DNA of 64,000 nucleotides from Cohnella caldifontis (lineage in GTDB: Bacteria; Bacillota; Bacilli; Paenibacillales; Paenibacillaceae), in contig NZ_JAQZSJ010000001.1 of the NCBI RefSeq assembly GCF_029360585.1, positions 310,001 through 374,000 on the forward strand. Direction: 5' to 3'. The position numbers and the translations under genes are program-made. Under the pieces are notes generated by a model. It saw only the letters and a list, made by a program, of their open reading frames with translations, was not told where the DNA came from and ran no database searches. Shown here one piece after another: positions 1-8,926 of the stretch (position 1 is the first letter of the stretch; every line of letters starts with the position of its first letter).

Positions 1-1015
1 CCCCTTCTTCGGCGTACACGTACCGGAACGAATCCTCCGGCGGTTGGAACGGCGCCTTCTCCGCGTACTCCGTCGCTTCGTCGATCATGGCCCGCAGTCT
101 CCGCGTCAGCTCGTCCTCTTTCTCGTCGGACCATAGGCCCAGCTCGGTCAAATACCGGCGGTACACGGGGATGCCGTCTTTCGCCTTGTGGATTTCGACT
201 TCTTCCTTCGTGCGGTAGGCCAAATCGTTGTCCGACGTCGAATGCGCCGTGACGCGGTACGTCATGATCTCGATCAGCGTCGGTCCTTCTCCCGCCGCGG
301 CCCGTTCCCGCGCTTCCTTGACGACCCGGTACACCTCGAGCGGGTCGTTTCCGTCCACCCGATAACCCGGGAAGCCGTAACCGATCGCCCGATCGGCGAT
401 CTTTCCGGCGGATTGCTTGGAGAACGGAACCGAAATCGCGTATTGGTTGTTCTGGCACACGAAAACCACGGGAAGCTTTTGCACGCCCGCGAAATTCAAA
501 CCCTCGTGGAAATCGCCTTGGTTGCTGGAGCCTTCGCCGAACGACACGATGGAGACGGCGTCTTCCCCGCGCATTTTGGCGGCCAGGGCGAACCCGACGG
601 CATGGGGAACCTGCGTCGTGACCGGGCTGGAGCCCGTGACGATGCGCAGCCTGCGGCAGCCGAAGTGCCCGGGCATTTGGCGGCCGGCGCTGTTGGGATC
701 CTCCGCTTTGGCGAAAATCGACAGCATGAGCTCCTTGACGGTCATGCCGACGGACAGCACGAGCGCGTAGTCGCGGTAATAAGGAAGAAACCAGTCCCGC
801 TCGCGGTCCATGGCGAACGCCATGGCCGTCTGCGACGGCTCCTGCGTGATTCCGGATATGTGGAAATTGATTTTCCCCGCCCGCTGCAGCAGCTGCCCGC
901 GTTCGTCGTACATTCTGGCAAGCTTCATGATTTCGTACATGGCAACGGCCTTTTCGTCGGAAATGCCGAGTGCGGCGTGTCGGCTGTTCTGGCGTACGGT
1001 TCCCGTCTGGGTCAT
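1..1015 (-). CDS. bkdAA: Branched-chain 2-oxo acid dehydrogenase E1 alpha subunit (3' end outside window)
   Basis: Decarboxylates branched-chain 2-oxo acids with thiamine diphosphate as part of the cytoplasmic BKD complex, which makes acyl-CoA primers for branched fatty acids. The 338 visible residues carry the thiamine-diphosphate motif GEGSSNQGDFHEG (about 160-172) and NNQYAIS (189-195), and RQMPGHFG and TGSSPVTTQ, as in BkdAA. The ATG at 1015 follows GGGAGGGAC. The gene runs off the left edge. The E1 beta and E2 genes would be expected beyond it. A pyruvate dehydrogenase E1 alpha is the alternative, but the GKINFHIS and PYYRDYAL blocks and the lpd neighbour favour BKD. Confidence 0.9.
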   Translation of the reverse strand, partial: MTQTGTVRQNSRHAALGISDEKAVAMYEIMKLARMYDERGQLLQRAGKINFHISGITQEPSQTAMAFAMDRERDWFLPYYRDYALVLSVGMTVKELMLSIFAKAEDPNSAGRQMPGHFGCRRLRIVTGSSPVTTQVPHAVGFALAAKMRGEDAVSIVSFGEGSSNQGDFHEGLNFAGVQKLPVVFVCQNNQYAISVPFSKQSAGKIADRAIGYGFPGYRVDGNDPLEVYRVVKEARERAAAGEGPTLIEIMTYRVTAHSTSDNDLAYRTKEEVEIHKAKDGIPVYRRYLTELGLWSDEKEDELTRRLRAMIDEATEYAEKAPFQPPEDSFRYVYAEEG

Positions 1016-1050
1016 GGCGCGTCCCTCCCGGCTTTGATTTCGGTCCTTGT

Positions 1051-1092
1051 ATTATAACCTGGTCTTAATACTTGAAGTTAATTCACATTATA
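1051..1092 (-). promoter_or_regulatory. Candidate promoter(s) for bkdAA
   Basis: Two perfect TATAAT hexamers lie on the minus strand at 1092-1087 and 1056-1051, between the lpd terminator and bkdAA. Neither has a good -35 (TTTCTT lies 17 bp before the first), so the exact start is uncertain. Their place behind a terminator suggests that bkdAA can be transcribed separately from lpd. Confidence 0.35.
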
Positions 1093-1105
1093 CTCTTCCT
1101 TGCCA

Positions 1106-1157
1106 CAAAAAGAAACGCCCAACCGGCGCCGAAGAGGTCGTCTTCTCCCGATTGGGC
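1106..1157 (-). terminator. Rho-independent terminator after lpd
   Basis: A 10-bp stem (1148-1157 with 1117-1126, one G-T pair) encloses an inner GAAGA/TCTTC stem. On the minus strand it is followed by GTTTCTTTTTG. It lies just after the lpd stop codon and before bkdAA. Confidence 0.65.
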
Positions 1158-1183
1158 CCGCGAAATGCCGCTGAGCGAAACGT

Positions 1184-2614
1184 TTAAGCGTGTCCGGCCG
1201 TCCCGTCCAGGCCCAGCATCGTCTCCTGCATGATTTCCGACAGCGTCGGATGGGGATGGATCGCGCGGCCGATTTCCCAAGGCACCGCGTCCAGCAGCTT
1301 CGCCAGAGAAGCTTCGGCGATCAGCTCGGTCGCATGCGCCCCGACCAAATGCACGCCGAGCAGATCTCCCGTGGCGGCGTCGGCCACCGCTTTGGCGAAG
1401 CCTTCGGCTTCCCCGTACACCAAAGCCTTGCCCAGCACCCGCAGCGGGATTTTGGCCGTCTTTACTTTCAGGCCGCTGGCGGCGGCAGCTTCTTCCGTCC
1501 AGCCGATCGAGGCGGCCTCCGGCCGCGAATAGATGCAGCGGGGAATGTCCCGGTCGGGACAACGCAGCGGATGCCCGCCGGTCAGATGCTCGACCGCGAC
1601 CGCCGCCTCGTGCATCGCCGCGTGGGCCAGCTGAACCCCGCCGATGACGTCGCCGATGGCGTAAATGTGCGGCTCCCCGGTTTGTAAAGTCGCGGGGTTG
1701 ACGGCAATGAAGGGGCCGGCCGTTTTCACGTCCGTATTTTCGAGCCCGATGCCTTCCACGTTGCCTTGGCGGCCGACCGATACGAGCATGCGTTCCGCGG
1801 ACAAAGCGACGGTCTCTCCCCGCACTTCCGCTTGCAGCGAGACTTGGCCGTTCTCCGACCGGCAGCTCGAAGCGTTCAGCTTCGCCCCGGCCAGCACGCG
1901 GACGCCCCGTTTGCCGAGCGCCCGGGCGATCTCGGCGGATACGTCTTTATCTTCTCCGGGCAGCAGCCGTTCCGCCGTTTCCAATACGGTGACTTCCGTG
2001 CCGAAGTCGGCCAGCATCGACGCCCATTCGACGCCGATCACGCCGCCCCCGACGATCAGGATGGAAGCCGGGCGTTCGGTCCACGCGAGCGCCTCGTCGC
2101 TCGTCGCCACCGTTTTGCCGTCGTAAGGCAGCCCTTCCAGTTTCCGAGGGCGGGAACCCGTGGCAATGACGACATTGCGCGGGACGACCGTTTCCGATTC
2201 CCCGTCCGCCAGCTCCACCGCGATCGCTCCGCTGCGGGGCGAAAAGATGGACGGACCGATGATGCGGCCGCTCCCATGGATCACCTGGATTTTATGCTGC
2301 TTCATCAGTGCCTGCACCCCGCGGTGCAGCTGTTCGACGATGCCGTCCTTCCGCGCGAGGACCGCCGTCCAATCCACCGTTGCTTCTCCGCTTGCGATTC
2401 GGATGCCATAGGATGATGACTGTTTTAACGTCGTGAATACTTCCGCGCTTCTCAGCAGCGCTTTGCTGGGGATGCAGCCCCGGTGAAGGCACGTTCCGCC
2501 CAGCTTGTCCCGCTCGATCAGCACGACGCTGCGCCCGGCTTGCGCCGCGCGAACCGCCGCCGTGTAACCTCCCGGTCCGCCGCCAAGTACGGCGACGTCG
2601 GTTTCGATTGGCAT
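1184..2614 (-). CDS. lpd: Dihydrolipoyl dehydrogenase (E3)
   Basis: FAD enzyme that reoxidises dihydrolipoamide on the E2 subunit of keto-acid dehydrogenase complexes and passes electrons to NAD+. The 476-residue protein has the FAD-binding GGGPGG near residue 11, the redox disulfide in GGTCLHRGCIPSKALL (C42 and C47), a second nucleotide site (GGGVIGVEWA), and the C-terminal HPHPTLSE active-site segment. The ATG at 2614 follows GGAGGGACCCTT; an in-frame extension up to 2695 lacks a ribosome site. The neighbouring bkdAA suggests it is the BKD-linked E3 (lpdV), but it may also serve other complexes. Confidence 0.92.
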   Translation of the reverse strand: MPIETDVAVLGGGPGGYTAAVRAAQAGRSVVLIERDKLGGTCLHRGCIPSKALLRSAEVFTTLKQSSSYGIRIASGEATVDWTAVLARKDGIVEQLHRGVQALMKQHKIQVIHGSGRIIGPSIFSPRSGAIAVELADGESETVVPRNVVIATGSRPRKLEGLPYDGKTVATSDEALAWTERPASILIVGGGVIGVEWASMLADFGTEVTVLETAERLLPGEDKDVSAEIARALGKRGVRVLAGAKLNASSCRSENGQVSLQAEVRGETVALSAERMLVSVGRQGNVEGIGLENTDVKTAGPFIAVNPATLQTGEPHIYAIGDVIGGVQLAHAAMHEAAVAVEHLTGGHPLRCPDRDIPRCIYSRPEAASIGWTEEAAAASGLKVKTAKIPLRVLGKALVYGEAEGFAKAVADAATGDLLGVHLVGAHATELIAEASLAKLLDAVPWEIGRAIHPHPTLSEIMQETMLGLDGTAGHA

Positions 2615-2674
2615 AAGGGTCCCTCCGCCGTCTTGTTTCTTCCATCGCCCGGAAGCCGGGCATATGCTTTTCCT

Positions 2675-2703
2675 ATTGTACCTGTTTTTAACCACGGGAA
2701 CAA
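2675..2703 (-). promoter_or_regulatory. Candidate SigA promoter for lpd
   Basis: TTGTTC (2703-2698), a 17-bp spacer and TACAAT (2680-2675) lie about 60 bp before the lpd start. Confidence 0.5.
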
Positions 2704-2738
2704 AGAGGCGGTTCGATATTCGACATAAAGCGATTTCA

Positions 2739-2767
2739 TGGACAGAAAGGTAGGAACAAGGTATGAT
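2739..2767 (+). promoter_or_regulatory. SigA-type promoter for the yqzF-like gene
   Basis: TGGACA (2739-2744), a 17-bp spacer and TATGAT (2762-2767) lie 27 bp upstream of the start codon at 2795. It is divergent from the lpd promoter. Confidence 0.6.
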
Positions 2768-2794
2768 AGAAGGGATGAAAGGAGGGCCTTGGAA

Positions 2795-3106
2795 ATGAAA
2801 CTCGTCCTTTCGCGGTTGATCGCCATCCTGTTATTGGTAATTCCCGGCCTGGGCGCCGCTTATGGATTTTTGCTGATGAAAGACGCATTGTTCACCTATT
2901 TCGCGGATATGGGGAAATTAGGCCCCCAAAACCCCGATTTCGAATGGCTCCATTTCTTGGCCGGATTTTTTCTGTTCTTGATCGGCGTGAGCTTCATCGG
3001 AGGATGGATCTTCTTCCGGGACAAGAAACACAACTATTTGTCGTCCCGCTTCCGGCCGAAGCGGCCTCGGCCGCCGCGCCGCGAAGGCGCGGAAGAAAGC
3101 AAATAG
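2795..3106 (+). CDS. DUF2627-type small membrane protein (YqzF-like)
   Basis: A 103-residue protein of unknown function. It has two membrane segments (about residues 5-25 and 45-68) joined by a short loop, and a basic, Arg/Pro-rich C-terminus that is probably cytoplasmic. The ATG at 2795 follows GAAAGGAGG; an upstream in-frame ATG at 2738 lacks one and overlaps the promoter. Its place next to the bkd genes matches B. subtilis yqzF, which is the main reason for the family name. Confidence 0.65.
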   Translation: MKLVLSRLIAILLLVIPGLGAAYGFLLMKDALFTYFADMGKLGPQNPDFEWLHFLAGFFLFLIGVSFIGGWIFFRDKKHNYLSSRFRPKRPRPPRREGAEESK

Positions 3107-3261
3107 GCGGAATAACCGCTGCCAGCTCGGAAACTCCCTCCTCGTAGAGGGATTTTTTGATGCGTTGATTCGATTTCAATTGCATTCCCTTTGCCAATGC
3201 GTCAAAGGAACGTTGGTCTGTCGGGAATTTGGGATCGGAGCTTGACCGGCAGCTGGGGGAG

Positions 3262-3967
3262 TTGGGCAACTTTCATTCTTAACGCCTGGCTTTTTATCCC
3301 TGCTGGGCTAGATTTAAGAAACTTTCTTTCTTATCTCCTGGCAATAACCCGCTGATGGGTTTCAGTTAAGAAACTTTCTTTCTTATCTCCTGGCAATAAC
3401 CCGCTGATGGGTTTCAGTTAAGAAACTTTCTGTCTGATCTCCTGGCAATAACCCGCTGATGGGTTTCAGTTAAGAAACTTTCTGTCTGATCTCCTGGCAA
3501 TAACCCGCTGATGGGTTTCAGTTAAGAAACTTTCTGTCTGATCTCCTGGCAATAACCCGCTGATGGGTTTCAGTTAAGAAACTTTCTGTCTGATCTCCTG
3601 GCAATAACCCGCTGATGGGTTTCAGTTAAGAAACTTTCTTTCTTATCTCCTGGCAATAACCCGCTGATGGGCTTCAATTAAGAAACTTTCTTTCTTATCT
3701 CCTGGCAATAACCCGCTGATGGGCTTCAGTTAAGACACTTTCTTTCTTATCTCCTGGCTATAACCCGCTGATGGGCTTCAGTTAAGACACTTTCTTTCTT
3801 ATCTCCTGGCTATAACCCGCTGATGGGCTTCAGTTAAGAAACTTTCTTTCTTATCTCCTGGCAATAACCCGCTGATGGGCATCAATTAAGAAACTTTCTT
3901 TCTTATCTCCCGGCAATAACCCGCTGATGGGCTTCAGTTAAGAAACTTTCTTTCTTATCTCCTGGCA
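3262..3967. repeat. Tandem array of a 52-bp repeat, 12 full copies plus degenerate and partial ends
   Basis: Units start every 52 bp at 3314, 3366, 3418 and so on to 3886, with a partial copy at 3938-3967. A strongly diverged unit in the same register lies at 3262-3313. Each unit holds a hairpin core TTAAGAAACTTTCTTTCTTA, then CTCCTGGCAATAACCCGCTG and ATGGGTTTCAG. Variants cluster in adjacent copies: TGTCTGATC occurs in the copies at 3418, 3470, 3522 and 3574, and AGACAC with GGCTAT in those at 3730 and 3782. This points to growth by local duplication. No long reading frame crosses it. The array fills most of the 0.94-kb gap between the yqzF-like and prsA genes; nothing gene-like was seen in the rest of that gap. 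Confidence 0.95.
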
Positions 3968-3998
3968 TTCCCAGTCGCAGCGACTTCCGCAACGCAAC

Positions 3999-4045
3999 AA
4001 AGAGCCGCACCGATCCGACGAGCGGATGGATGCGGCTCTTTTTCT
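3999..4045 (-). terminator. Terminator of the PrsA-like gene
   Basis: An 11-bp perfect stem (3999-4009 with 4031-4041) with an inner ATCCG/CGGAT stem starts 8 bp after the stop codon. The plus strand also ends in TTTTT, so it could act in both directions. Confidence 0.65.
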
Positions 4046-4049
4046 ATCC

Positions 4050-5249
4050 TTATTGGCCGGACGCAGACGCGGACGGAGATGCCGAAGCCGACGGAGTCGC
4101 CGTTTCCGGTGCCGTCGTCGCTTGGGACGCCGGGTTCAGCAAGTTGGCGAAGTGGTACTCTTCTTTCTTAGCCGTGAGCCAATCGCCGATCTTGCTTTGG
4201 ATTTCCTGGTCCAGATAGTCGTTTTTGACTTGTTGCTTCACGGTATCGAAGGCGGGGGTCACCGCCGGCTTCTTATCCGTTACTTTGATGATATGGAATC
4301 CGTTCGGGGATTCCACGACGCCGCTGAGCTCGCCGACGTTCAGCTTGAAGGCGGCGGTTTCGAACTCTTCGTTCATGTCGCCTTTGCCGAAATAATTCAA
4401 GTCCCCGCCCTGGTCCTTGGAGCCCGGGTCGATCGATTTTTCCTTCGCCAGCTTCGCGAAATCGGCGCCGTTCTTGAGTTCGGCCAGCACCGCTTCCGCT
4501 TCCGCTTTCGTCTGAAGCAAAATATGCGAAGCGCGGATTTGTTCCGCCGTGCCGTAATTGGACTTGTTGTCTTCGTAGAACTTTTTCAGTTGATCGTCGG
4601 TCGGCTTGATCTGCGGCTCGAAAATTTTGCGCAGCTTGACCGAAATCGCGATCTGTTCCTTCAGTCCGTCCATTGACATGCCTTGCATCTGCAACGCCGA
4701 GTTGAATTCGTCGTCGCTGGCGAAATTTTTCTTGTATTTCGCGATTTCCGCGTCGATGTCGGCGTCGTTTACCGTGATCCCCTGCTTGTCCGCTTCGATG
4801 TCGAGCATCTTCAGGATCATCAGGTTGTCCAGCGCGGATGCGGCTTGTCCTTCGGCCATTTGCTTCACCATGTCGTCATAGAGGTCGACCTTGGTGAACG
4901 TGGCGCCGTCCATCCGGCCGACGACTTCGTTCGGGGTGCCCCCGGCCGCTTCGCTGTTGTCGCGGATCAATACGAAGATCAATGCGGCGACCGCCAGCAA
5001 GGCGACGGCAATCCACGGCCAAGGAGCCTGTTTTTTCACGGATGCCGCTGAAGCCGCGTTCGCAGAAGCGGATTCCGCCGCTGCCGCGACCGTATCTTCA
5101 GCGGATTCCTCCGTTGCGGCCACCGTATTTTCGGCGGATATCTCCGCACCCGGCGCCCCCGCGGCATCCACGGTCGTCTCGCGCCGCTCTGACGGTTCCG
5201 TTTGCGCGCCTTGGTCCGGATTCCCGTTCCGGTTCTCGTTCTCGTTCAT
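4050..5249 (-). CDS. PrsA-type parvulin peptidyl-prolyl isomerase, membrane-anchored
   Basis: Probable extracytoplasmic foldase that isomerises prolyl bonds in secreted proteins. The 399-residue protein has an acidic, Ala/Thr/Glu-rich N-terminal tail (1-70), one membrane segment (about 78-95), a SurA-N-like helical region (110-225), a PpiC rotamase domain (about 237-325, with ASHILL, GGDLNYFGKG and GFHIIKVTD) and a Ser/Ala/Pro-rich end. Typical PrsA is a lipoprotein with a signal peptide; no lipobox is visible here, so this is an uncleaved signal-anchor form. The ATG at 5249 has AGGGGG upstream. Confidence 0.85.
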   Translation of the reverse strand: MNENENRNGNPDQGAQTEPSERRETTVDAAGAPGAEISAENTVAATEESAEDTVAAAAESASANAASAASVKKQAPWPWIAVALLAVAALIFVLIRDNSEAAGGTPNEVVGRMDGATFTKVDLYDDMVKQMAEGQAASALDNLMILKMLDIEADKQGITVNDADIDAEIAKYKKNFASDDEFNSALQMQGMSMDGLKEQIAISVKLRKIFEPQIKPTDDQLKKFYEDNKSNYGTAEQIRASHILLQTKAEAEAVLAELKNGADFAKLAKEKSIDPGSKDQGGDLNYFGKGDMNEEFETAAFKLNVGELSGVVESPNGFHIIKVTDKKPAVTPAFDTVKQQVKNDYLDQEIQSKIGDWLTAKKEEYHFANLLNPASQATTAPETATPSASASPSASASGQ

Positions 5250-5403
5250 GTAAAGATGATTCCCCCTTCGGTTAATGAGCGTAACTTCACCACTATAACA
5301 CGTTTCGAAAATAAAACATTAAACCAAGATGAAATCCGGGGATCTTGAATACCGGAACCCGTTCGGGAAATACTGGGAAATCGACGCGAAAGGAGCGACG
5401 GGC

Positions 5404-6732
5404 ATGGACCTATTGGCTTTTTTGAAAACCAGGCAGGAACAGGATGCGGATCTGTTCCTCCATCGGATGTTCGTGGCGGATCAATCGGTCGTTTTGGCCG
5501 GTTTCAAGTCCCTGATCGATTTGCCGCAAACGATGATGCTGCTCCAGCAGCAGGCCCGGAACACCGTCGCTTCGGAACGTCCGTTGTTCGCGCTCGAGAG
5601 CGGGATCGGCACCTGTATCCGGGATGCGGATGAACGGAGAGTGATGGAAGCGATTTCCGAAGGCGATTTGATCCTGCTGCCCGAATCGGTCCCGCTCTGC
5701 ATCCGGATCGTACCGGTCAATCGGACGCTTACCCGTGCCATCGAGGCGCCGACGACCGAAAGCGTGCTGCGCGGACCGATTAGCGCCTTCAACGAAGACC
5801 TGGACACGAATCTCGGAATTCTGAAAAAACTCGTCGTGTCCCCCCGGCTTCGGACACGATCCTTCTGGATGGGGAGCGACGTGCGAAGGCATGCGGTTCT
5901 CGTCTATATGGAAGGCCGAATCGACCCTGCCCTGCTGACGGCGATCACGCAGAAGATCGAATCGAACCAAGAGACGGACGTTCCCGATTTAATGGCGCTC
6001 ACCCGACTGCTCGGATTCCCCAAATGGACGCTGGTCACCCGTTACAATACGACCGAACTGCCGCAGAATGCCGCCTCCGCGCTCAGCAAGGGCAAAGCGG
6101 TTTTATTGCTCGACCGGTTTCCGTTTGCCATCGTGCTGCCCAGTCTTCTGCTGGACATGTTTTTCGCGGACAACGACATGAATTTCCCTTTGTTTTACGC
6201 GGTATCCTTTCGGTTCCTGCGGATGGTCGGGGTTTTGACGAACGTTTTGCTGCCCGGTTTGTACGTCGCGCTCGTATCGGTCAATCCTGAGGTTCTCCGG
6301 ATCGAGATCGCGTTGTCCATCGCCGGCAGCCGCTCGGAAGTCCCTTATCCGGCCCTGGTGGAAACGCTGCTACTTCTGCTCATTCTGGAATTGACGCTGG
6401 AAGCCAGCATTCGGCTCCCGAAAACGATCGGACCTACCATCACGATGGTGGGCGGCATCATTCTCGGACAAGCCGTCGTGGAAGCGAAATTGGTCAGCAA
6501 TATCCTGATCATCATTTTAGCCGCGACGACCATCGCCAATTTCGCCGTCATCGGATTCCATAATGCGACGACCGTGCGCCTGGGCAAGTATTTGATCCTG
6601 TTCCTATCTGCGGTCTACGGCCTTATGGGATTATTCGTCGGCACGGTGGTGCTCTGCGCGTACATCGCCAAGGTGAGCACCTTCGGAATTCCGTACGTAT
6701 ACCGGTGGAGAGCAAGGGATCGAAATGGATAA
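5404..6732 (+). CDS. Spore germination receptor subunit A (GerA/GerKA family)
   Basis: Subunit A of an inner-spore-membrane germinant receptor. The N-terminal half (to about residue 230) is hydrophilic and the C-terminal half holds several membrane helices; ESVLRGP, RTRSFWMGS, GKAVLLLDRFPFAIVLPS and PEVLRIEIALSIAGSR fit the GerA family. An in-frame ATG at 5329 would add 25 residues, but the ATG at 5404 follows AAAGGAG at good spacing and is preferred (442 residues). Its stop overlaps the next gene by 8 bp. The ligand cannot be told from the sequence. Confidence 0.88.
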   Translation: MDLLAFLKTRQEQDADLFLHRMFVADQSVVLAGFKSLIDLPQTMMLLQQQARNTVASERPLFALESGIGTCIRDADERRVMEAISEGDLILLPESVPLCIRIVPVNRTLTRAIEAPTTESVLRGPISAFNEDLDTNLGILKKLVVSPRLRTRSFWMGSDVRRHAVLVYMEGRIDPALLTAITQKIESNQETDVPDLMALTRLLGFPKWTLVTRYNTTELPQNAASALSKGKAVLLLDRFPFAIVLPSLLLDMFFADNDMNFPLFYAVSFRFLRMVGVLTNVLLPGLYVALVSVNPEVLRIEIALSIAGSRSEVPYPALVETLLLLLILELTLEASIRLPKTIGPTITMVGGIILGQAVVEAKLVSNILIIILAATTIANFAVIGFHNATTVRLGKYLILFLSAVYGLMGLFVGTVVLCAYIAKVSTFGIPYVYRWRARDRNG

Positions 6733-7810
6733 AAGTTCGCAGGTTATCGCCATGTATCTCCTCGTGCATATCGGACTGATTTTTTTCACGTATCCGGCGG
6801 ACGTCATCGCCAGCCTTTCCGTCGGCCATTGGAGCGCGATCCTGCTTGGATTCGCGTGCCATTTCACCTTGCTTGGAATATACACGAAAGGATTAAGCCG
6901 CTTCGCGTCCCAGAACCTGATCGATATTTTTCGGGGAACGGGTAAAGCGTTTGCCGTCGTTTTGCTGTTTCCGGTTATGGCGTATCTCTTTATGACCATG
7001 GTCGTCACGGTTCGCGTTTACGCGGAAATCATTACGGTGGTTTTCATTGGCAATACGCCGATATGGAGCGTGATGCTCCTCGTGGTTGCGGTTTGCGCCC
7101 TGATTTCCTCTTTTGGCGTCGAATCCCTGTTCAGAACGGGTGTTCTCGTCGCGATCCTCTTTTTGCCCCTTCTTCTTGCGGTTTTTATCCTGTCCTTCCA
7201 AAACGCGGACTGGCGCTATCTTTTACCTCTGATCGATGAGCGGTCCGCTTCCTTCTCGTACGTTTTTAGGCGGCCTTACTTGCTAAGCCAGTTCGCTTTC
7301 GCGGGCGGGTTCGTCTTTTTGGGGTTCATCCCGTCCTATATCCCTTACGAAAGGCGCAAAGTCGTCCGGGCAAGCTTTTTGCTGCTGCCCCTGTTTCTGA
7401 TCTCCGTCTATATCCCGCTGCTGACGTTCGGAGAAGACACGGCCGCCCGATTCCAATTTCCGTTTATCATGGCGGTGGATACCGTGGATGTCAGCTGGCT
7501 GATGTTCGACCGGGTGACGGTCTTTTTCATGATCAGCCTGATTTGCTTTGTATTGCTTTATTTATCGTTAGCCATGTGGAAAACGGTACTGCTGCTGCGG
7601 AGCGGCATTCCGCTCATCCGTCCGGTTCAGGCGAATGCGTCATTGGCGGCGGTTTTGTATATCGTTTGCGCGCTCATCCCCGATTGGGAATCCGTTGAAC
7701 GGTTGTTAGGATGGAATTTGTTTTTGCTCGCGTACGTCACCATGGTGATACCATTGGTTACGTTTTTGCTGGGCTTGCGCCGAGAACGAATGGGAGCGGC
7801 CCGGCCATGA
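6725..7810 (+). CDS. Spore germination receptor subunit B (GerB/GerKB, APC-type transporter fold)
   Basis: A 361-residue polytopic membrane protein with about ten hydrophobic segments, the usual size for GerAB/GerKB. This subunit is thought to bind the germinant in the spore inner membrane. It starts inside the end of subunit A (8-bp overlap) and its stop shares ATGA with the next start, so the three genes are translationally coupled. Confidence 0.88.
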   Translation: MDKSSQVIAMYLLVHIGLIFFTYPADVIASLSVGHWSAILLGFACHFTLLGIYTKGLSRFASQNLIDIFRGTGKAFAVVLLFPVMAYLFMTMVVTVRVYAEIITVVFIGNTPIWSVMLLVVAVCALISSFGVESLFRTGVLVAILFLPLLLAVFILSFQNADWRYLLPLIDERSASFSYVFRRPYLLSQFAFAGGFVFLGFIPSYIPYERRKVVRASFLLLPLFLISVYIPLLTFGEDTAARFQFPFIMAVDTVDVSWLMFDRVTVFFMISLICFVLLYLSLAMWKTVLLLRSGIPLIRPVQANASLAAVLYIVCALIPDWESVERLLGWNLFLLAYVTMVIPLVTFLLGLRRERMGAARP

Positions 7811-8889
7811 TCCGGAACCTTATGTATCGGATTCCGTTGCTCTTGATTACGGTTTCGGCGGCGGTGACGTTAAGCGGTTGCTGGAATATCAAAGACATCA
7901 ATCATCGCTCTTTGCCCGTTATAATGGGATTGCAGCATAAAAACGGCGTGTTCCAAGTGTGGCTGCTGCTGCCCGAGGCTTCGGAAGGCCGGTCGAACGT
8001 GAGGGTCGTGAGCGATGCGGGGAAAACGATCGAAGGAACGATCGACCGCATCGGCAAAAACATGGAGACGCGGGTCGATTTGCTGCATTTGAAAGTCATC
8101 GTTTTCGGGCAGGCTCTCGCGGAGAAAGGGCTGGGCGACACCGTTTCCGGCTTCATGCGAGCCCGCGATATTCCGGCCAAAACGCTCGCGGCGATCTGCG
8201 ACGGAGAACTCGAGCCGCTTTTCGATCGCTTGAAATCCTCTACGTCGAACAACGGGATAGAAGCTTACAACTATTTCGAGAAAAACGCCGGTTGGACTCC
8301 TCAAGTGGCGCAAACGAGAATTTGGCAAATATACAGAAGCCTTCATTCCTACACGAGGGACGTGGCCATTCCCATCATCAAGCCTGGCCGAACGACCACC
8401 CTGGAAAGCACCGGCTCTGCCGTCATCAAAAACGGAAGGATGGTCGCGCGGATAACGCCGGACGAAACGTTGCTGTACAATTTGTTTAACGGACAAGGGG
8501 CGCAAGGCAGAATCGAGGTCATGGATCATGCGGCCGTTCAAATTTTGACGGACAGAATGACTCATCAAAGCGCTTTGAAGGAAGGGAAAGCCGTACTGAA
8601 CAGCCGGCTGCACCTGAAAGTCACCGTTTTGGAAACGATAAGTTCCCCTACATCGGATAGGATCCGGCAAGAGCTGAACGAACTGTTGACCACGCGGTTT
8701 CAACGGATGTTCCGGGAGCTGCAGCGCGAAGAGGCCGACATTCTAGGGGTGGGCCAATTTTTCCGGGCTCGAATGTCAAGGGAAGATCTTCGGGATTGGA
8801 GATCGGATCACTATCCGCATTTGCTAATAAACTTCCGGGTCGATTCGATCATCGAAAACGTAGGACTGCTGAATACGATGGGACCGTAA
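7807..8889 (+). CDS. Spore germination receptor lipoprotein subunit C (GerC/GerKC family)
   Basis: A 360-residue lipoprotein with an N-terminal signal peptide and lipobox LSGC (Cys about 25). It has the GerC-type block CWNIKDINHRSLPVIMG after the Cys and the later SGFMRARDIP and IKNGRMV segments. The ATG at 7807 overlaps the subunit B stop (ATGA); an in-frame upstream extension reads into the previous gene and is rejected. It completes an A-B-C receptor operon. No small D subunit was found. Confidence 0.88.
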   Translation: MIRNLMYRIPLLLITVSAAVTLSGCWNIKDINHRSLPVIMGLQHKNGVFQVWLLLPEASEGRSNVRVVSDAGKTIEGTIDRIGKNMETRVDLLHLKVIVFGQALAEKGLGDTVSGFMRARDIPAKTLAAICDGELEPLFDRLKSSTSNNGIEAYNYFEKNAGWTPQVAQTRIWQIYRSLHSYTRDVAIPIIKPGRTTTLESTGSAVIKNGRMVARITPDETLLYNLFNGQGAQGRIEVMDHAAVQILTDRMTHQSALKEGKAVLNSRLHLKVTVLETISSPTSDRIRQELNELLTTRFQRMFRELQREEADILGVGQFFRARMSREDLRDWRSDHYPHLLINFRVDSIIENVGLLNTMGP

Positions 8890-8921
8890 AAGCAAGCCGG
8901 CCGAAAATTCCTGCTGGCTTG
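8886..8921 (-). terminator. Terminator of hsp20
   Basis: A 9-bp stem with one G-T pair (8893-8901 with 8913-8921) is followed on the minus strand by GCTTTTAC. It lies between the convergent ends of gerC and hsp20. Confidence 0.5.
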
Positions 8922-8926
8922 AACCG

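Noticed and set aside
3262..3967. CRISPR array
   Set aside because: The whole 52-bp unit repeats; there are no unique spacers and no cas genes.
5250..5403. SigG promoter before the germination receptor operon
   Set aside because: No pair of boxes with good match and spacing could be found by eye.
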